From: Helicobacter felistomachi
Lineage (GTDB): Bacteria; Campylobacterota; Campylobacteria; Campylobacterales; Helicobacteraceae
NCBI RefSeq assembly: GCF_030296895.1
Contig: NZ_AP028022.1
Location: 1,612,001 to 1,676,000, forward strand
Length of the DNA stretch: 64,000 nucleotides
Direction: 5' to 3'
Shown here: positions 9,015-20,894 of the stretch, piece after piece
How positions within the stretch are numbered: the stretch's first letter is position 1
Layout of the letters: every line of letters begins with the position of its first letter
Translations under genes and position numbers: made by a program
Notes under the pieces: model-generated
The model's database searches: none
What the model was told of the DNA's origin: nothing
Seen by the model: the letters and a program-made list of their open reading frames with translations, nothing else

Positions 9015-9470
9015 ATGTTTTATTTGTTCGCGCTTTTAGCCGGCATGGCCCTGGCTTTGCAAGCCCCCATCAACGCGTCCCTAGCCAGGGACATGGGAGG
9101 AGTGAGTGTCTTTGCGGCGTTTTTTTCGTTTTTGGTGGGGACTTTATGTCTATTGGTTTTATCAAGGGTGTTCCACCAAATAGGCAGCGACACCCTAAAA
9201 CTCTTATCCCATCAAGAATGGTGGAAGTTCATCGGTGGGCTTTTGGGCTCGTTTGTGGTCTTTACAACCATCATCAGCGCGCCCAAAATCGGGCTAGCCC
9301 CCATGATTATCTTTTTGCTCGTGGGACAGTTGTGTATGGGCTTGTTCTTAGACTCCATTGGGGCTTTTGGTTTGGCGCAAAAAACCATCAGCCTGTCTAA
9401 AATCCTAGGGTTAATGCTTGTCATTTTTGGGATTTTTGTCTTTTTTTATAAGGATATTTTTAAGGCATAG
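9015..9470 (+). CDS. DMT-superfamily small transporter (YdcZ/DUF606 type)
   Basis: A 151-residue membrane protein with about five hydrophobic segments: residues 2-18, 30-50, 72-92, 96-112 and 128-146. PINASLARDMG near the N-terminus resembles the YdcZ (DUF606) half-size drug/metabolite transporters, which work as dimers. AAGGATTTAAA precedes the ATG. The substrate is unknown. It stands alone after recJ at the left border of the accessory zone. Confidence 0.7.
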   Translation: MFYLFALLAGMALALQAPINASLARDMGGVSVFAAFFSFLVGTLCLLVLSRVFHQIGSDTLKLLSHQEWWKFIGGLLGSFVVFTTIISAPKIGLAPMIIFLLVGQLCMGLFLDSIGAFGLAQKTISLSKILGLMLVIFGIFVFFYKDIFKA

Positions 9471-9899
9471 GGCACACCCACTTAAATTTTACCCACAATT
9501 TTAAGTTTTCATTATCCGTGCTTTAAAAGAGGGGGTTATTAAACACCTAAGATTAGAGGATTTTGCTTAAAACAGAGGCTTGGCACGGCAATTACCCCCT
9601 TGAAAGCCATTTAGAGCATTACAAAGTAGATTTTTTGGCTGAACGATTGCCATAGGTTTTTACGGGCAAAACACACAGCGTTGGAGTCGCCCCACCAAAA
9701 AGTGAGGGCTAACGCTGGGGTTATTGTGCGGCACAAAGTCTTCAAATGAGCACTTGGACCTCTAACACCCCCTAGAAAATCAAATCTCTCTAAAGCACCC
9801 TTAAACCCACAGAAAATGGGTTGCTTATGCTGATGAGAACACCCCGCGCCTTAAGCTATTTTGTGAGAAACTACAACTTTTGAGTAAAAAAGGAAGCCC
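9471..9899 (+). other. Gene-free stretch with decayed coding fragments
   Basis: No long reading frame. Short coding-like pieces are visible on the plus strand, for example NYPLESHLEHYKVDFLAERLP around 9590-9650 and KWVAYADENTPRLKLF around 9807-9855, broken by stops and frame changes. I read this as the remains of one or more decayed genes but cannot name the family. Confidence 0.4.
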
Positions 9900-10988
9900 A
9901 TGCAATTTTTGGCTTTTATCTTGTACTTTTTGGGGTTATGGTGCTTTTAAAGCCCTCAAAGCCCTTAATAAATTTAATAGCCCCCACGCTCACAGAAAAC
10001 AAACCCCTTTTTAGTGCTCTAAGCTTGCCCCCCGCCCGTTAAAAGCGTGCATGCAGCAACCCTAACCGCTTTAGACAACCACACAATGTTGGTTGCTTAC
10101 TTTGGCGGAAGCAAGGAAGCACAAAGCGATGTCAATATCTGGGGCAATCTTTACACGGATAAACTCCAGCGATGGAGCGAGGCTTTTAAGCTTTTATCCG
10201 CCCGTGATTTAAGCCGACAAGCCCATGAATTTGTCAAAATCCTAGGTAACCCCGTGCTTTTGGCGCATAGAAATCGGCTTTATTTATTTGTGGTGGGGGC
10301 AAGTTTGGGCGGGTGGGCAACTTCTAAAATCTACGTTTTAAGCGCCCCCTTAAGCAATCCCAAAGCCTTGCACTACGTGCAAACTTTGCACCTAAGCCCC
10401 TTTTTAAACATCAGCCACCTAGTGAGAAACCCCCCCACACAGACCACGGACGGGGGCTTTATCCTCCCCATTTATCACGAATTAGCCAACAAATCCCCTG
10501 TGTTTTTAAAGTTTGACAAAGAAGCCCATTTGCAATTTTTAGTCAAGACCAACGACCTAAGGCAACAATTACAGCCCAGCCTAGTCCCGTATCAAAATTG
10601 CGCCTTTGTGGTTTTTAGAAGTTATAAAACCACGCGCTTTTACACCCAAAGCTGTTTAGACTTTTGGCATTGGCAAAAGCCCGCCCTAAGCAATCTCAAC
10701 AATTACGACAGCGCCAACGCCCTTTTTAATGCCAATGGGGTGCTGTATTTAATTTATAACCAAGCCCTACCCCACAATCCAAGCGCAAGAAGTGCACTGC
10801 GTTTAGCCCGCTTTGATGCCAAAAATAGGGTGTTTGTGCCTTTAAAGATTTTAGACACAAGTCTTAAGGGGGAGGTGAGCTACCCTTCTGTGTTGATCTT
10901 ACATAACCAAATCCATGTCCTCTACACCAAAGAGCGTAAGACGATCGCACACTTGGTGTTTAATCTCTCTTATTTAAAGAGTCTGTGA
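9900..10988 (+). pseudogene. Sialidase-like (exo-alpha-sialidase fold) membrane-anchored protein, frameshifted twice
   Basis: A continuous frame runs from 10047, but the natural start appears to be ATG 9900 after GGAAGCCC, giving an N-terminal hydrophobic anchor FLAFILYFLGLWCFL. Two single-base changes restore it: T4 to T5 at 9945-9948, and C6 to C5 at 10028-10033 (giving SLPPPVKSVHAATL). The body resembles the sialidase-family beta-propeller proteins found next to a membrane protein gene in Helicobacter. FGGSKEAQSDVNIW near the start and the CAFVVFRSY and SYPSVLI segments fit that fold, but clear Asp-box repeats are weak, so enzyme activity is uncertain. The next gene starts at the stop codon. 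Confidence 0.55.
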
Positions 10989-11533
10989 TGGATGCCTTGT
11001 TTTTAGCCTTTTGTTTGGGAGTGTGGGTGTTTGTAGGTTTTAACGCCCTTTGGGGGATGGTGGGTTTCCTTTTTTTGAGTGTATCCATTGGTGGGTTTAG
11101 TCTGAGCGGTGTTCTTGTGGGATTGTTTGGGGCACCAAGTTCGTTTAGTTTGCTTTTAAGCGTGGGGGCGTTGGTGGCTAAATGCGCGCAAACGCCCTTT
11201 TTATCCCAAAGAGCATGTGTCTTTTTAGCCATTTTTTGCTTGTTTGTGTTTGTAGACACGTTGGGACTCTTGCCTTTTAGTTTTGTTTATGGTGCTTATG
11301 CTCTGCCTAGTTTAGGTGTCTTTGCCCTCATCGCCTTTTGCTTAGATCGCGTGTTGGGCTGGCTATTTTTGGGGGCACTTGCCACACAAATCCTCACCAA
11401 AGAGCCCATTTTGTATGTGGGCATGGCCGACATTTATTTATTCTTAGGGGCAAGTTTTTGCTCCATTAAAAAAGCACTCAAATCTAAACATTTCCTGCTT
11501 CCGGCACTTAAAAGGTTATTTCTAAGCCACTAA
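10988..11533 (+). CDS. Multi-pass membrane protein, partner of the sialidase-like gene
   Basis: Unknown 181-residue protein with five to six hydrophobic segments spread over its whole length (about residues 3-25, 28-50, 58-72, 78-98, 110-135 and 140-160). The ATG at 10988 overlaps the upstream stop (TGATG); a GTG at 10985 is an alternative start. Strict coupling to the sialidase-like gene suggests a common process, possibly glycan handling. That is inference from position only. Confidence 0.6.
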   Translation: MDALFLAFCLGVWVFVGFNALWGMVGFLFLSVSIGGFSLSGVLVGLFGAPSSFSLLLSVGALVAKCAQTPFLSQRACVFLAIFCLFVFVDTLGLLPFSFVYGAYALPSLGVFALIAFCLDRVLGWLFLGALATQILTKEPILYVGMADIYLFLGASFCSIKKALKSKHFLLPALKRLFLSH

Positions 11534-11614
11534 CATCCTTTGGGTTTGTCAAGGCGTTGCACTCATAGTGTGGCTTCCTCCCCAAACCTGCAAGCCCTTT
11601 AAAATCCCACCCCT

Positions 11615-12551
11615 TCACTCTTTAACGAGCAAAACTGGCGCTACAAAGCGCAATGACACTCGCCCCACATAACACAACATGCCCGACACGACCAAGTGCA
11701 TAGGGCTTAATCTCTTACTAAAGGCTAAAAACAAACTGGGCGCAACCATCGCCGCAAAATGCGCGGCCAACACGCTTTTACTCAGCACAAGACTAAAGCC
11801 ATGCGCGTGCATGGCTAAAGGCGTGGCGTTCATTACTAAAGTCATTAAGCCAAAGCTTAAGCAGCACACGCATAGGTGGCTAAGAGAAAATGGGGTTTTT
11901 TAAAGAGAGTTTTTAGGGGGACTTTGGGACTTCCTTTAGCGCTAAAGGGTTTAACTTTAGCAAAAAGCTAGATGCCATATTGAGCGCACAGAGCAAGCCC
12001 ACAAAAGCAAAAGAACCCACAAAGGGTACGCTAAGAGATGCACCCCTATATTGCCTAAATGAGGCCCTAAAATGCCCCCAGGATCCTCCACTCACCACAA
12101 GAGCAGTGGCCCTATTTTGGACGTTTTGTGTGTTGCGTTAATGGCTTCTAGGGCTAAAAAGTGGTAAAACTGGTTGATAGCTGTGAAAAAAGCCTAGCAA
12201 AAAAGTCGCTAGACAGAAGAACAGAAAACTTTTAGCCCACAAAGCCACAACGGCTAAACCAGCCCCCACACTCCCTAGCAAAGACACGCCCAAAGTGCCA
12301 TTTTTCCCCCACCTTGAAAAGATAGAAGCCGAAAACAACATGGCAATAAACGCCCCCGTAAGGGTCGTGATAACAGGCAAAGTGGCTAGAGTTGTGCGCC
12401 CTAAAAGCCGCCGCCCCGCTAGCGCACTGCTAAAGGTCAAAAGCGCAACCACTGCCCCGCTAAGACCTTGGAGTAGGAGTAAGATGGTTGTGTTAACATG
12501 GGTGGATTTTAGCGCATTGTTGCAGATTTTGGGTCTATGGGAACTATGCAC
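11615..12551 (-). pseudogene. MFS transporter, decayed
   Basis: Three pieces in different frames read in order on the minus strand: 12551-12138 (hydrophobic, with FSRWGKNGTLGVSLLG), 12098-11913 (FVGSFAFVGLLCALNMASS) and 11869-11615 (LLSFGLMTLVMNATPLAMHAHG-type sequence ending in a membrane segment). Together they make about two thirds of a major facilitator protein. Several frameshifts are needed, and the C-terminal helices are missing, so this looks like genuine decay rather than one sequencing slip. The substrate cannot be judged. Confidence 0.65.
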
Positions 12552-12799
12552 TCTTGCCCTCTATCGGTCTTGGAGGACTGACTGTATGCCCTGGTTTTTC
12601 TTCACAAGTATAAAAACAATCTTTGATCATCCTCATTGCTCTATTTCACTAAAACCAAACTTATATGTTCTAAATATTTACATTTTATACTTTCAAGCAA
12701 TCAAGCCAAAAAACATACGGTGGCAAAAAGTGCTACCCCTTATATTTTTGCATTTATACTTTAAAACCCATGATAGGATTTTTGTTGTGAATTAAGATA

Positions 12800-13374
12800 T
12801 TGATTAAGGTATTTGAGCATGAGGGTCTTTTTGAATTTATTCTACTTTGTCTATGTGGGGCTTGCACTCACACCTACATGGGCGATTTTTATTTGCACAA
12901 GCACCACGCTCATCACACCTTTTTTAATCTTTTGAGTGTTGTGGTTGTATGTGGAATTTTTGCCCTATTATCTTGGCTTTACATGCACCTTGTTGCAAGG
13001 TACATGCCTCCGGAGGATGCAATGTGCGCTGTGGAGATGGTGGAGGTGGCTGAACCTAAATACATTCCTATTTATATTGCCTATTTTGTGATTGCCGTTA
13101 GCCTTAAAAATTGCGTCCTATTTGTTGTGGTGTTTATGCTTATTTATCTTTTAATTCTCAAGGGAAGTTTTCATATTTTAATCCTTATCTTTTGTTTTTT
13201 GGTTACCACTTTTACGAGATTTCTATTGACCCTAGTCAAATCACCGGCGACTCCTCAAAGTATGCAAAATATAAAGTGTTTGTGATCTCAAAAAGAAAGC
13301 TCAAAATAGAAAAGCAGTATCCAAAGCTTATTGGTCTTAATGAATTTGTTTTTCTTGAGAAGGAAGTGAAATAA
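12800..13374 (+). pseudogene. kwaA: KwaA-like membrane protein of a Kiwa anti-phage system, one frameshift
   Basis: Kiwa is a two-gene anti-phage system in which KwaA is a four-helix inner-membrane protein. This frame opens at TTG 12800 (no in-frame ATG follows the upstream stop), with hydrophobic segments near residues 10-22, 48-70 and 95-125. It then shifts: the tail from about 13165 reads FNPYLLFFGYHFYEI, then KVFVISKRKL, then LIGLNEFVFLEKEV. The NP-x4-GY/F-x-(F/I)YE pattern, the ISK-K strand and the final acidic-aromatic strand match what I know of KwaA C-termini. One extra A at 13165-13166 restores the frame (LILKGKFSYFNPY). AT-richer than its neighbours. The next gene starts three bases after the stop. 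Confidence 0.6.
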
Positions 13375-13376
13375 CA

Positions 13377-14280
13377 ATGTCTATGCTCTATTGCCACATA
13401 GGAGGGATAAATTATCGTGTTGGCGACATGCCTTTAGAGGACACATGGGATCTTAAAACATAAAACATATGAGAATTGCCAAAAGAAAGACTATCGCAAA
13501 GAGCATGGGAGAAGTTTAGGAAAAAAGGAGGTGTTTTATATCCAAGCTCCCTTGAGAATGCTCGAGGACTACAATCTTGAGCTTGTGATAGGTGGCGACA
13601 CATCTAGTACCAATACGATTAGTTTAAATGTCTTAAAAGAAAATGGTGGCAATCAAGAAAACCAGCCTAAAGTGCTGTTTGTGCGTACAGAAGAAGGGGG
13701 TGATGTTAAATTGTACTTCCAGGCAATTAGACGGGGTGCTGTCATCAAGAAAGGTTTTGTTCTTTTAGGCAACAAACCATGTATTGAAAATGGAGCAGTC
13801 ATTTTGATTCGCGAACAGATAGATGCTTATTGGAGTCGTAAAGACGAGAAGCTTTATTTTAAAAACATTGAGGACTTGGAGCGCATATTGCCCCACTTTT
13901 TTGAAAAAAAAGTTCAAGATCTTAGACAAGAACTTAGATCTATTAAGAACTCTGACTACCAATATTTGTATCTAGATTTAGACTTAGACAAAATCCAACC
14001 CACTCTACCAAAAACAAAGCTGGCTAGAATCGATTTTTTATTGCAAAAGGGGAACTTGGAGATTTTTAGAAAGAATGGCGATCCAGGAAAACGGAATGCC
14101 TATTTAAAATACGCTCAAAAGTATCGGCCTCAAATACTTAAGGATCATAAGTTGGTTATCTGCAAGGTCGCTGATTTGGACTCTCTCTACCATATTGTGT
14201 GCGAGGCCTACTACACCACAGAAATAGGAGGAGAACAGCGGGTTGCCGCTGTTTTTGAAAAAAATAGCACTAGAGACTAA
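13377..14280 (+). pseudogene. kwaB: KwaB-like DUF4868 protein of a Kiwa system, one frameshift
   Basis: Starts at ATG 13377, with AGAAGGAAG about 10 bases upstream inside kwaA. The first 23 codons (MSMLYCHIGG through DTWDLK) are in a different frame from the rest. Reading A4 as A3 at about 13456-13459 joins them (WDLKHKTYENC) and gives about 300 residues, the usual KwaB size. The body has the DUF4868 layout: a beta-rich region with KLYFQAIRRGAVIKKG, then ILIREQIDAYW, the LYFKNIEDLERIL helix start, a helical middle, and a C-terminal segment CEAYYTTEIGG. In Kiwa, KwaB is the cytoplasmic partner of KwaA. Identification is from memory of the family. Confidence 0.55.
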
Positions 14281-14813
14281 CTTGGCTTAGAAGCTTTTAA
14301 TGGATGCGATGCTAAGCGTGTGTCAAAAGATATTGGTTTTTTGATCCTTATCACATGGTTGCAGCATAAGCCTCTCACATCCCCCATCTTTTCCGCACCC
14401 TAAAAGAGCATACCCCTCCTACTTCTAGACTACCGCCCCTTGCCATTATATTCCTTAAGATTTTACTTTATTTTGCTTTTGGATTTGTATTGGTACTGCG
14501 CTTGCGCCATGTGTCTTTTGGAGACTTCTTTATTTCTTTGTGCCTTAAGTAATCTTTTTACTTTGTTATATCTGCCACTATTACTTTTACTTTAAAATAT
14601 TGTTATCCCAATCCTATAAACCACTAAACCACTAAGACTCTAGGATTTAGATTCTCCTACAAGTGTAGGCTCTAAAAAAGTCAAAATGGTTTTAGAAGAA
14701 GTGAAGGAACAACAATCGACCAAAAAGGACAAACCAAAACTTTACAAATAAGACATAGGGATAAATATTTGGAATGGAATTGCTAGGATGGGATCAAGAA
14801 GTTAAAACAACTC
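14281..14813. other. AT-rich intergenic stretch between the Kiwa-like locus and 5S rRNA
   Basis: About 530 bases without a supported gene. A 21-codon frame, from ATG at about 14685 and rich in K, E and Q, is the only coding-like piece and may be a relic. Base composition is clearly AT-richer than the core genes, like the preceding two genes, which suggests it belongs to the same acquired segment. Confidence 0.4.
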
Positions 14814-14928
14814 CCCCGCATCACCCTACTTTCCCACACTTGAAAAGCGCAGTATCATCGGCGTAAGAGAGCTTGACTTCCAGGTTCGGGATGGGGCTGG
14901 GTATTTCCTCTCTTCTAGGGACACGGGA
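14814..14928 (-). rRNA. rrf: 5S ribosomal RNA
   Basis: The minus strand reads CCATCCCGAACCTGGAAG and later GCCGATGATACTG, matching the conserved 5S loop B/C and helix V region. The ends pair as helix I (5' CCCGTGTC with 3' GATGCGGG). The length of about 115 bases fits. It lies downstream of 23S in the same direction. Ends are approximate by a few bases. Confidence 0.85.
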
Positions 14929-14952
14929 AAAGCGAAGCTTTTTAAGGCTTTC

Positions 14953-14978
14953 GGTTCTCTTAAAGTTTTAAGAGAGCC
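14953..14978 (-). other. Hairpin in the 23S-5S spacer
   Basis: An 11-12 bp stem (GGTTCTCTTAA with TTAAGAGAGCC, one G-U) lies just upstream of the 5S gene on the transcribed strand. It is probably a processing or folding element of the rRNA precursor. No T run follows in the direction of transcription, so a terminator is unlikely. Confidence 0.5.
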
Positions 14979-15147
14979 TAGGGTTACGCCCTTGTCTTAA
15001 GGACTGAGCTTCGATTATTCTAAGTTAAACTCCTAGAACAATCAAGGATGGCTCAAGTTAAAACTAAGCCATCCCTAAAATAAAAACGCCATTCTAGCAT
15101 TTTTATTTAAAAAAGCAAACTTAAAAAGCAACGCTTTAAATCAATAA

Positions 15148-15195
15148 CCTATGTTGGTCTATCTACAAAGCCCCATTACACTCAATAAGGCAGTG
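15148..15195 (-). other. Left arm of the 23S processing stem
   Basis: CCTATGT (15148-15154), CTACAAAGCC (15163-15172) and ACTCAATAAGGC (15180-15191) are matched in inverted order by the arm on the far side of the 23S gene. Base pairing of the two arms would enclose 23S in a long interrupted stem, the usual RNase III substrate. Confidence 0.7.
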
Positions 15196-15206
15196 AAGCT
15201 ATTACG

Positions 15207-18101
<2,895 letters not shown>

Positions 18102-18138
18102 ACTCTAGCATATCCGCTAGAGCGTTGCATAAGAGCCA

Positions 18139-18193
18139 CACCGCCTTATTGAGTATAATTCTTTTGGCTTTGTAGTTTTTACCTTTACATAGG
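18139..18193 (-). other. Right arm of the 23S processing stem
   Basis: GCCTTATTGAGT (18143-18154), GGCTTTGTAG (18166-18175) and ACATAGG (18187-18193) are complementary to the left arm at 15148-15191. The outermost match overlaps the proposed -10 box, so either that short match is chance or the true start lies further upstream. Confidence 0.7.
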
Positions 18194-18214
18194 CTATTGA
18201 CAATAAAAAGTCAA
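18186..18214 (-). promoter_or_regulatory. Candidate promoter of the 23S-5S unit
   Basis: On the minus strand, TTGACT (18214-18209), a 17-base spacer and TATGTA (18191-18186) form a good sigma-70-type promoter about 85 bases upstream of mature 23S. A second -10-like TATACT lies closer to the gene. The start site is not determined. Confidence 0.45.
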
Positions 18215-18389
18215 ATAACACGCTTTTAAGATTGACGCTTTAGAAAAAAGTTTTCACCTTTTCGATGTAAGCTTTCTTAGAAGCAAAACGCAATACTAGC
18301 GGTTTGGAGCTTAAGGGGAGCTGAAGTGGTCATTAAAACATTGTGTTAACCCAAAAAGAGCAAAATAACAGATAACTTAAGGGGATTGC

Positions 18390-19343
18390 ATGCATTGCAT
18401 TTTGATTTGGCTTTGTGCCGAAGTCGGGCTGATTTTATGCATTCTTGTCGTCACTCTTGCCTTTAATCTGTGTAAGAGTATTATCAAGTGGTTTGATAGA
18501 CATGCTAAACAACTAAACAAGCTTAAAGCCCCCCCCCAACTACAGAAACCAAGACCATGCAGCATTAATTTTACAAATGTTGGGGAGGTGATCTGCTTTT
18601 CAGTAGATCTGTTTAAGCCCTTTGCCATCCAAGACCCTAACCATGTTTTTCATTTGAGTGCCGCCCACGACACCATGCAATATGTAGATGTAGATATGGA
18701 GCATTTTAGCGCGCGTCTGTATGTAGAAATTCTCAAAGAATGGGAGCTAGATTTTACAGATCGCTTAAAGAAAAATTTACAAACTGCTCCCGATTGCGCC
18801 AAACTCTGCATAAAAGCCATGCCCTTTTTGCCTCAAGAAATCGCCCCAGTTTTAGAACTCTACCACGATGGAGATTTTTATAGGTTTCAAACCACGCACA
18901 GAAAGCCTAAGGACTTGCCCACCTTTGATCGAGATATTCTATATCATAACATTAAGGAATATTTAAGGATTTATCAAGGGGCTTTAGCGGGTGTGGTCGA
19001 TAGCCTTGTACGCCCCAAGAACAAGCCAAAACTCAAGCGCAAAACCCGTAAGCAAATCGCTAAACTCCGCTTGCAAGAAACTTGTGGCATACTAGCCCCC
19101 CAAGATTTTAAAACCTTTAATTTAGACCGCCCTAAAGCGTATAGTGCTCTACACAAGCACCGCTTCACTTTTAATAAACACAAGCATTACTACTTTGAAT
19201 ACGCCCTACAGATATGGATTTTGCAACGCTTGTTAGAGATTTTTAACGGCTCAATTGAAATGCAAGAAATCGAGCACACCTTATTAAAAAGACTCAAGCA
19301 TGGTTCTGCACAAGCCCTGGAGTTTTCAAAAGTCTTTAACTAA
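18390..19343 (+). CDS. Hypothetical membrane-anchored protein
   Basis: A 317-residue protein of unknown family. Residues 3-28 form one strong transmembrane helix at the N-terminus, followed by a mostly hydrophilic domain. It has a basic stretch KNKPKLKRKTRKQ near residue 210 and a His/Lys/Tyr-rich segment HKHRFTFNKHKHYY near residue 260. I see no catalytic motif. It lies alone between the 23S promoter region (divergent) and a broken gene. No homologue comes to mind. Confidence 0.6.
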   Translation: MHCILIWLCAEVGLILCILVVTLAFNLCKSIIKWFDRHAKQLNKLKAPPQLQKPRPCSINFTNVGEVICFSVDLFKPFAIQDPNHVFHLSAAHDTMQYVDVDMEHFSARLYVEILKEWELDFTDRLKKNLQTAPDCAKLCIKAMPFLPQEIAPVLELYHDGDFYRFQTTHRKPKDLPTFDRDILYHNIKEYLRIYQGALAGVVDSLVRPKNKPKLKRKTRKQIAKLRLQETCGILAPQDFKTFNLDRPKAYSALHKHRFTFNKHKHYYFEYALQIWILQRLLEIFNGSIEMQEIEHTLLKRLKHGSAQALEFSKVFN

Positions 19344-19352
19344 AGACACGCC

Positions 19353-19530
19353 GGGATAGATAGCACGATAAACGCCCTTGCAAGCCATTTAAATTTGCCC
19401 ATCATGCTTAAAAATAGTGGTGTGGTCGTGTAGTGGTGTGGTCGTGCCAAATCCTGACTTTAAACCCCATGTTTATCTAAACAACCGCCCCCACAGCCTA
19501 GAGTTTTTGCACTTGCTTTTTAAACTTTAA
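19353..19530 (+). pseudogene. Fragment of an unknown gene broken by a 16-bp tandem duplication
   Basis: The frame GIDSTINALASHLNLPIM... runs to a stop exactly in a duplicated 16-mer (19415-19446). Removing one copy lets it continue as PNPDFKPHVYLNN and PHSLEFLHLLFKL to a stop at 19530. Codon use looks like a real Helicobacter gene. No start is visible, so this is probably the remains of a longer gene. It might be the 5' part of the glycosyltransferase whose 3' part lies at 22.5-23.0 kb, but nothing proves this. Confidence 0.4.
19415..19446. repeat. Perfect 16-bp tandem duplication
   Basis: TAGTGGTGTGGTCGTG occurs twice head to tail at 19415-19430 and 19431-19446. Because 16 is not a multiple of three, it frameshifts the surrounding fragment, and it also brings in a TAG. 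Confidence 0.9.
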
Positions 19531-19570
19531 AGAACACAAATCTATAAAGCCCACACCCTACCCCCTTTTA

Positions 19571-20784
19571 GTGCCTACGGGTTTAGAACGAGCATTTTGT
19601 GAATGGTGCGCCGACAAGATCGATGCCTACACAGAAGCCTTATTTTTTGATCACCAAGTTTCATTTTTTAAACAAATCTTTGCAATGCAACAGCAATTTC
19701 TCCAAGAAAATACAAATTTTTGGGTGCATGTTTTAGAGTGGTGCGCCAAGCAAATCACCCCCATCACAGACTCCATAAGCGATAAACAAGAGTTGATCAA
19801 TGCCACCTTAAAAGCTAAACAAGCCCTAGACAAAGCGACAGAGAGCCTGATAGATCGTTTTATTGCTTTAGTCATTGACTATATCAGTGAAGATAAGCAA
19901 GCCCTATTTTTTGATGACAGACCCGCCTTTTTAAAATTAGTCATTAGAGCACAAGCACATTTTTTTAATGATCATGGCGTTTTTCTTGAAGATCTAAAGG
20001 CAACAACCCCCCAAAAGAAAGCACACTAGAAACCTCCAAGCTAGAAACCCCACAACCCCAAAGCATCGATCACTTCCCCAAAGCCATTAAGGCGTATTTG
20101 GATCAGTTTGTCATTGGACAAGAGAATGCTAAAAAACAAATGAGTTTAGTTTTTAGCGACCACTATAAGCGCATCAACGGACAATCCACTTTAGAAAAAG
20201 CCAATGCCATTTGTATAGGACCATCAGGGAGTGGCAAGACTTTTTTAATTGAAATGGTAACCAAGTATTTAGACATCCCCTATTGCATCGCCAACGCCGC
20301 CGCCTTCACCCCCACGGGCTACATAGGCAATGAAACCAACCAAATGTTTGCCACGCTTTATAGCAATGCGGGCAATGATAAAGAAAAAGCCGAACAAGGG
20401 GTGCTGGTTTTAGATGAGATCGACAAACTCGGGCAGGGCGGCTGGCATGACAAAGAGTGGCGGCAGGGGGTGCAAAACGAACTTTTAAAAGTCATTGAAA
20501 AGGGCTTTGTGTCCTTTGACTATGGGAATCGGGCTATGGGGGAGAAGATTACCTTAAAGACGGAGAACATGCTTTTTATCATCCTAGGGCATTTTGAAAA
20601 GCTGTGGCACAACAACGAACCTAAAGAGCCTAACAATGTGCTGTTTGGCAAAGTCCCCAAAATCCCCCACTTCACCAGTGAAGACTTGATAGAATGTGGC
20701 ATGAAACGGGAGTTTTTACGCCGTTTCGCGGTGCGGGTGGTCTTTGAGCCCGTGGATATAGACATCTTACCAACCGCGCCCTAA
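19571..20784 (+). pseudogene. ClpX-like AAA+ ATPase with a novel N-terminal domain; one frameshift, truncated C-terminus
   Basis: The AAA+ part has Walker A GPSGSGKT (about 20221-20244), a pore-loop GYIGNET, Walker B VLVLDEIDKL and the RRFAVRVVF segment near the end. All are ClpX-like, and YLDQFVIGQENAKK is the entry to the ClpX large domain. Upstream, from GTG 19571, is a 150-residue domain without the ClpX zinc finger. It holds two copies of an ALFFD-x4-F-x-K motif (residues 23-50 and 111-138). The parts are in different frames, and C6 to C7 at 20007-20012 joins them (TTPPKESTLETS). The ClpX C-terminal subdomain is missing. It is a paralogue, not the housekeeping clpX. An IS lies 45 bases downstream. 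Confidence 0.6.
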
Positions 20785-20894
20785 AGCCCCACAAAGCAGA
20801 ATGCTTTGCTCTTTAGCTAAGGGGATTACCACGCATGCTCTTGAGAGCATAACAAAAGACAATCATCTTAAAGTGTCAGTTAATATAATCTTGC

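Noticed and set aside
12295-12795. A 166-residue plus-strand gene upstream of kwaA
   Set aside because: Its first half is the antisense of the MFS relic, and its second half is low-complexity AT-rich sequence with no family features.
14640-14750. CRISPR-like or guide-RNA element near the Kiwa-like locus
   Set aside because: Short repeats such as CCACTAAACCACTAA occur but there is no regular repeat-spacer pattern and no cas gene.
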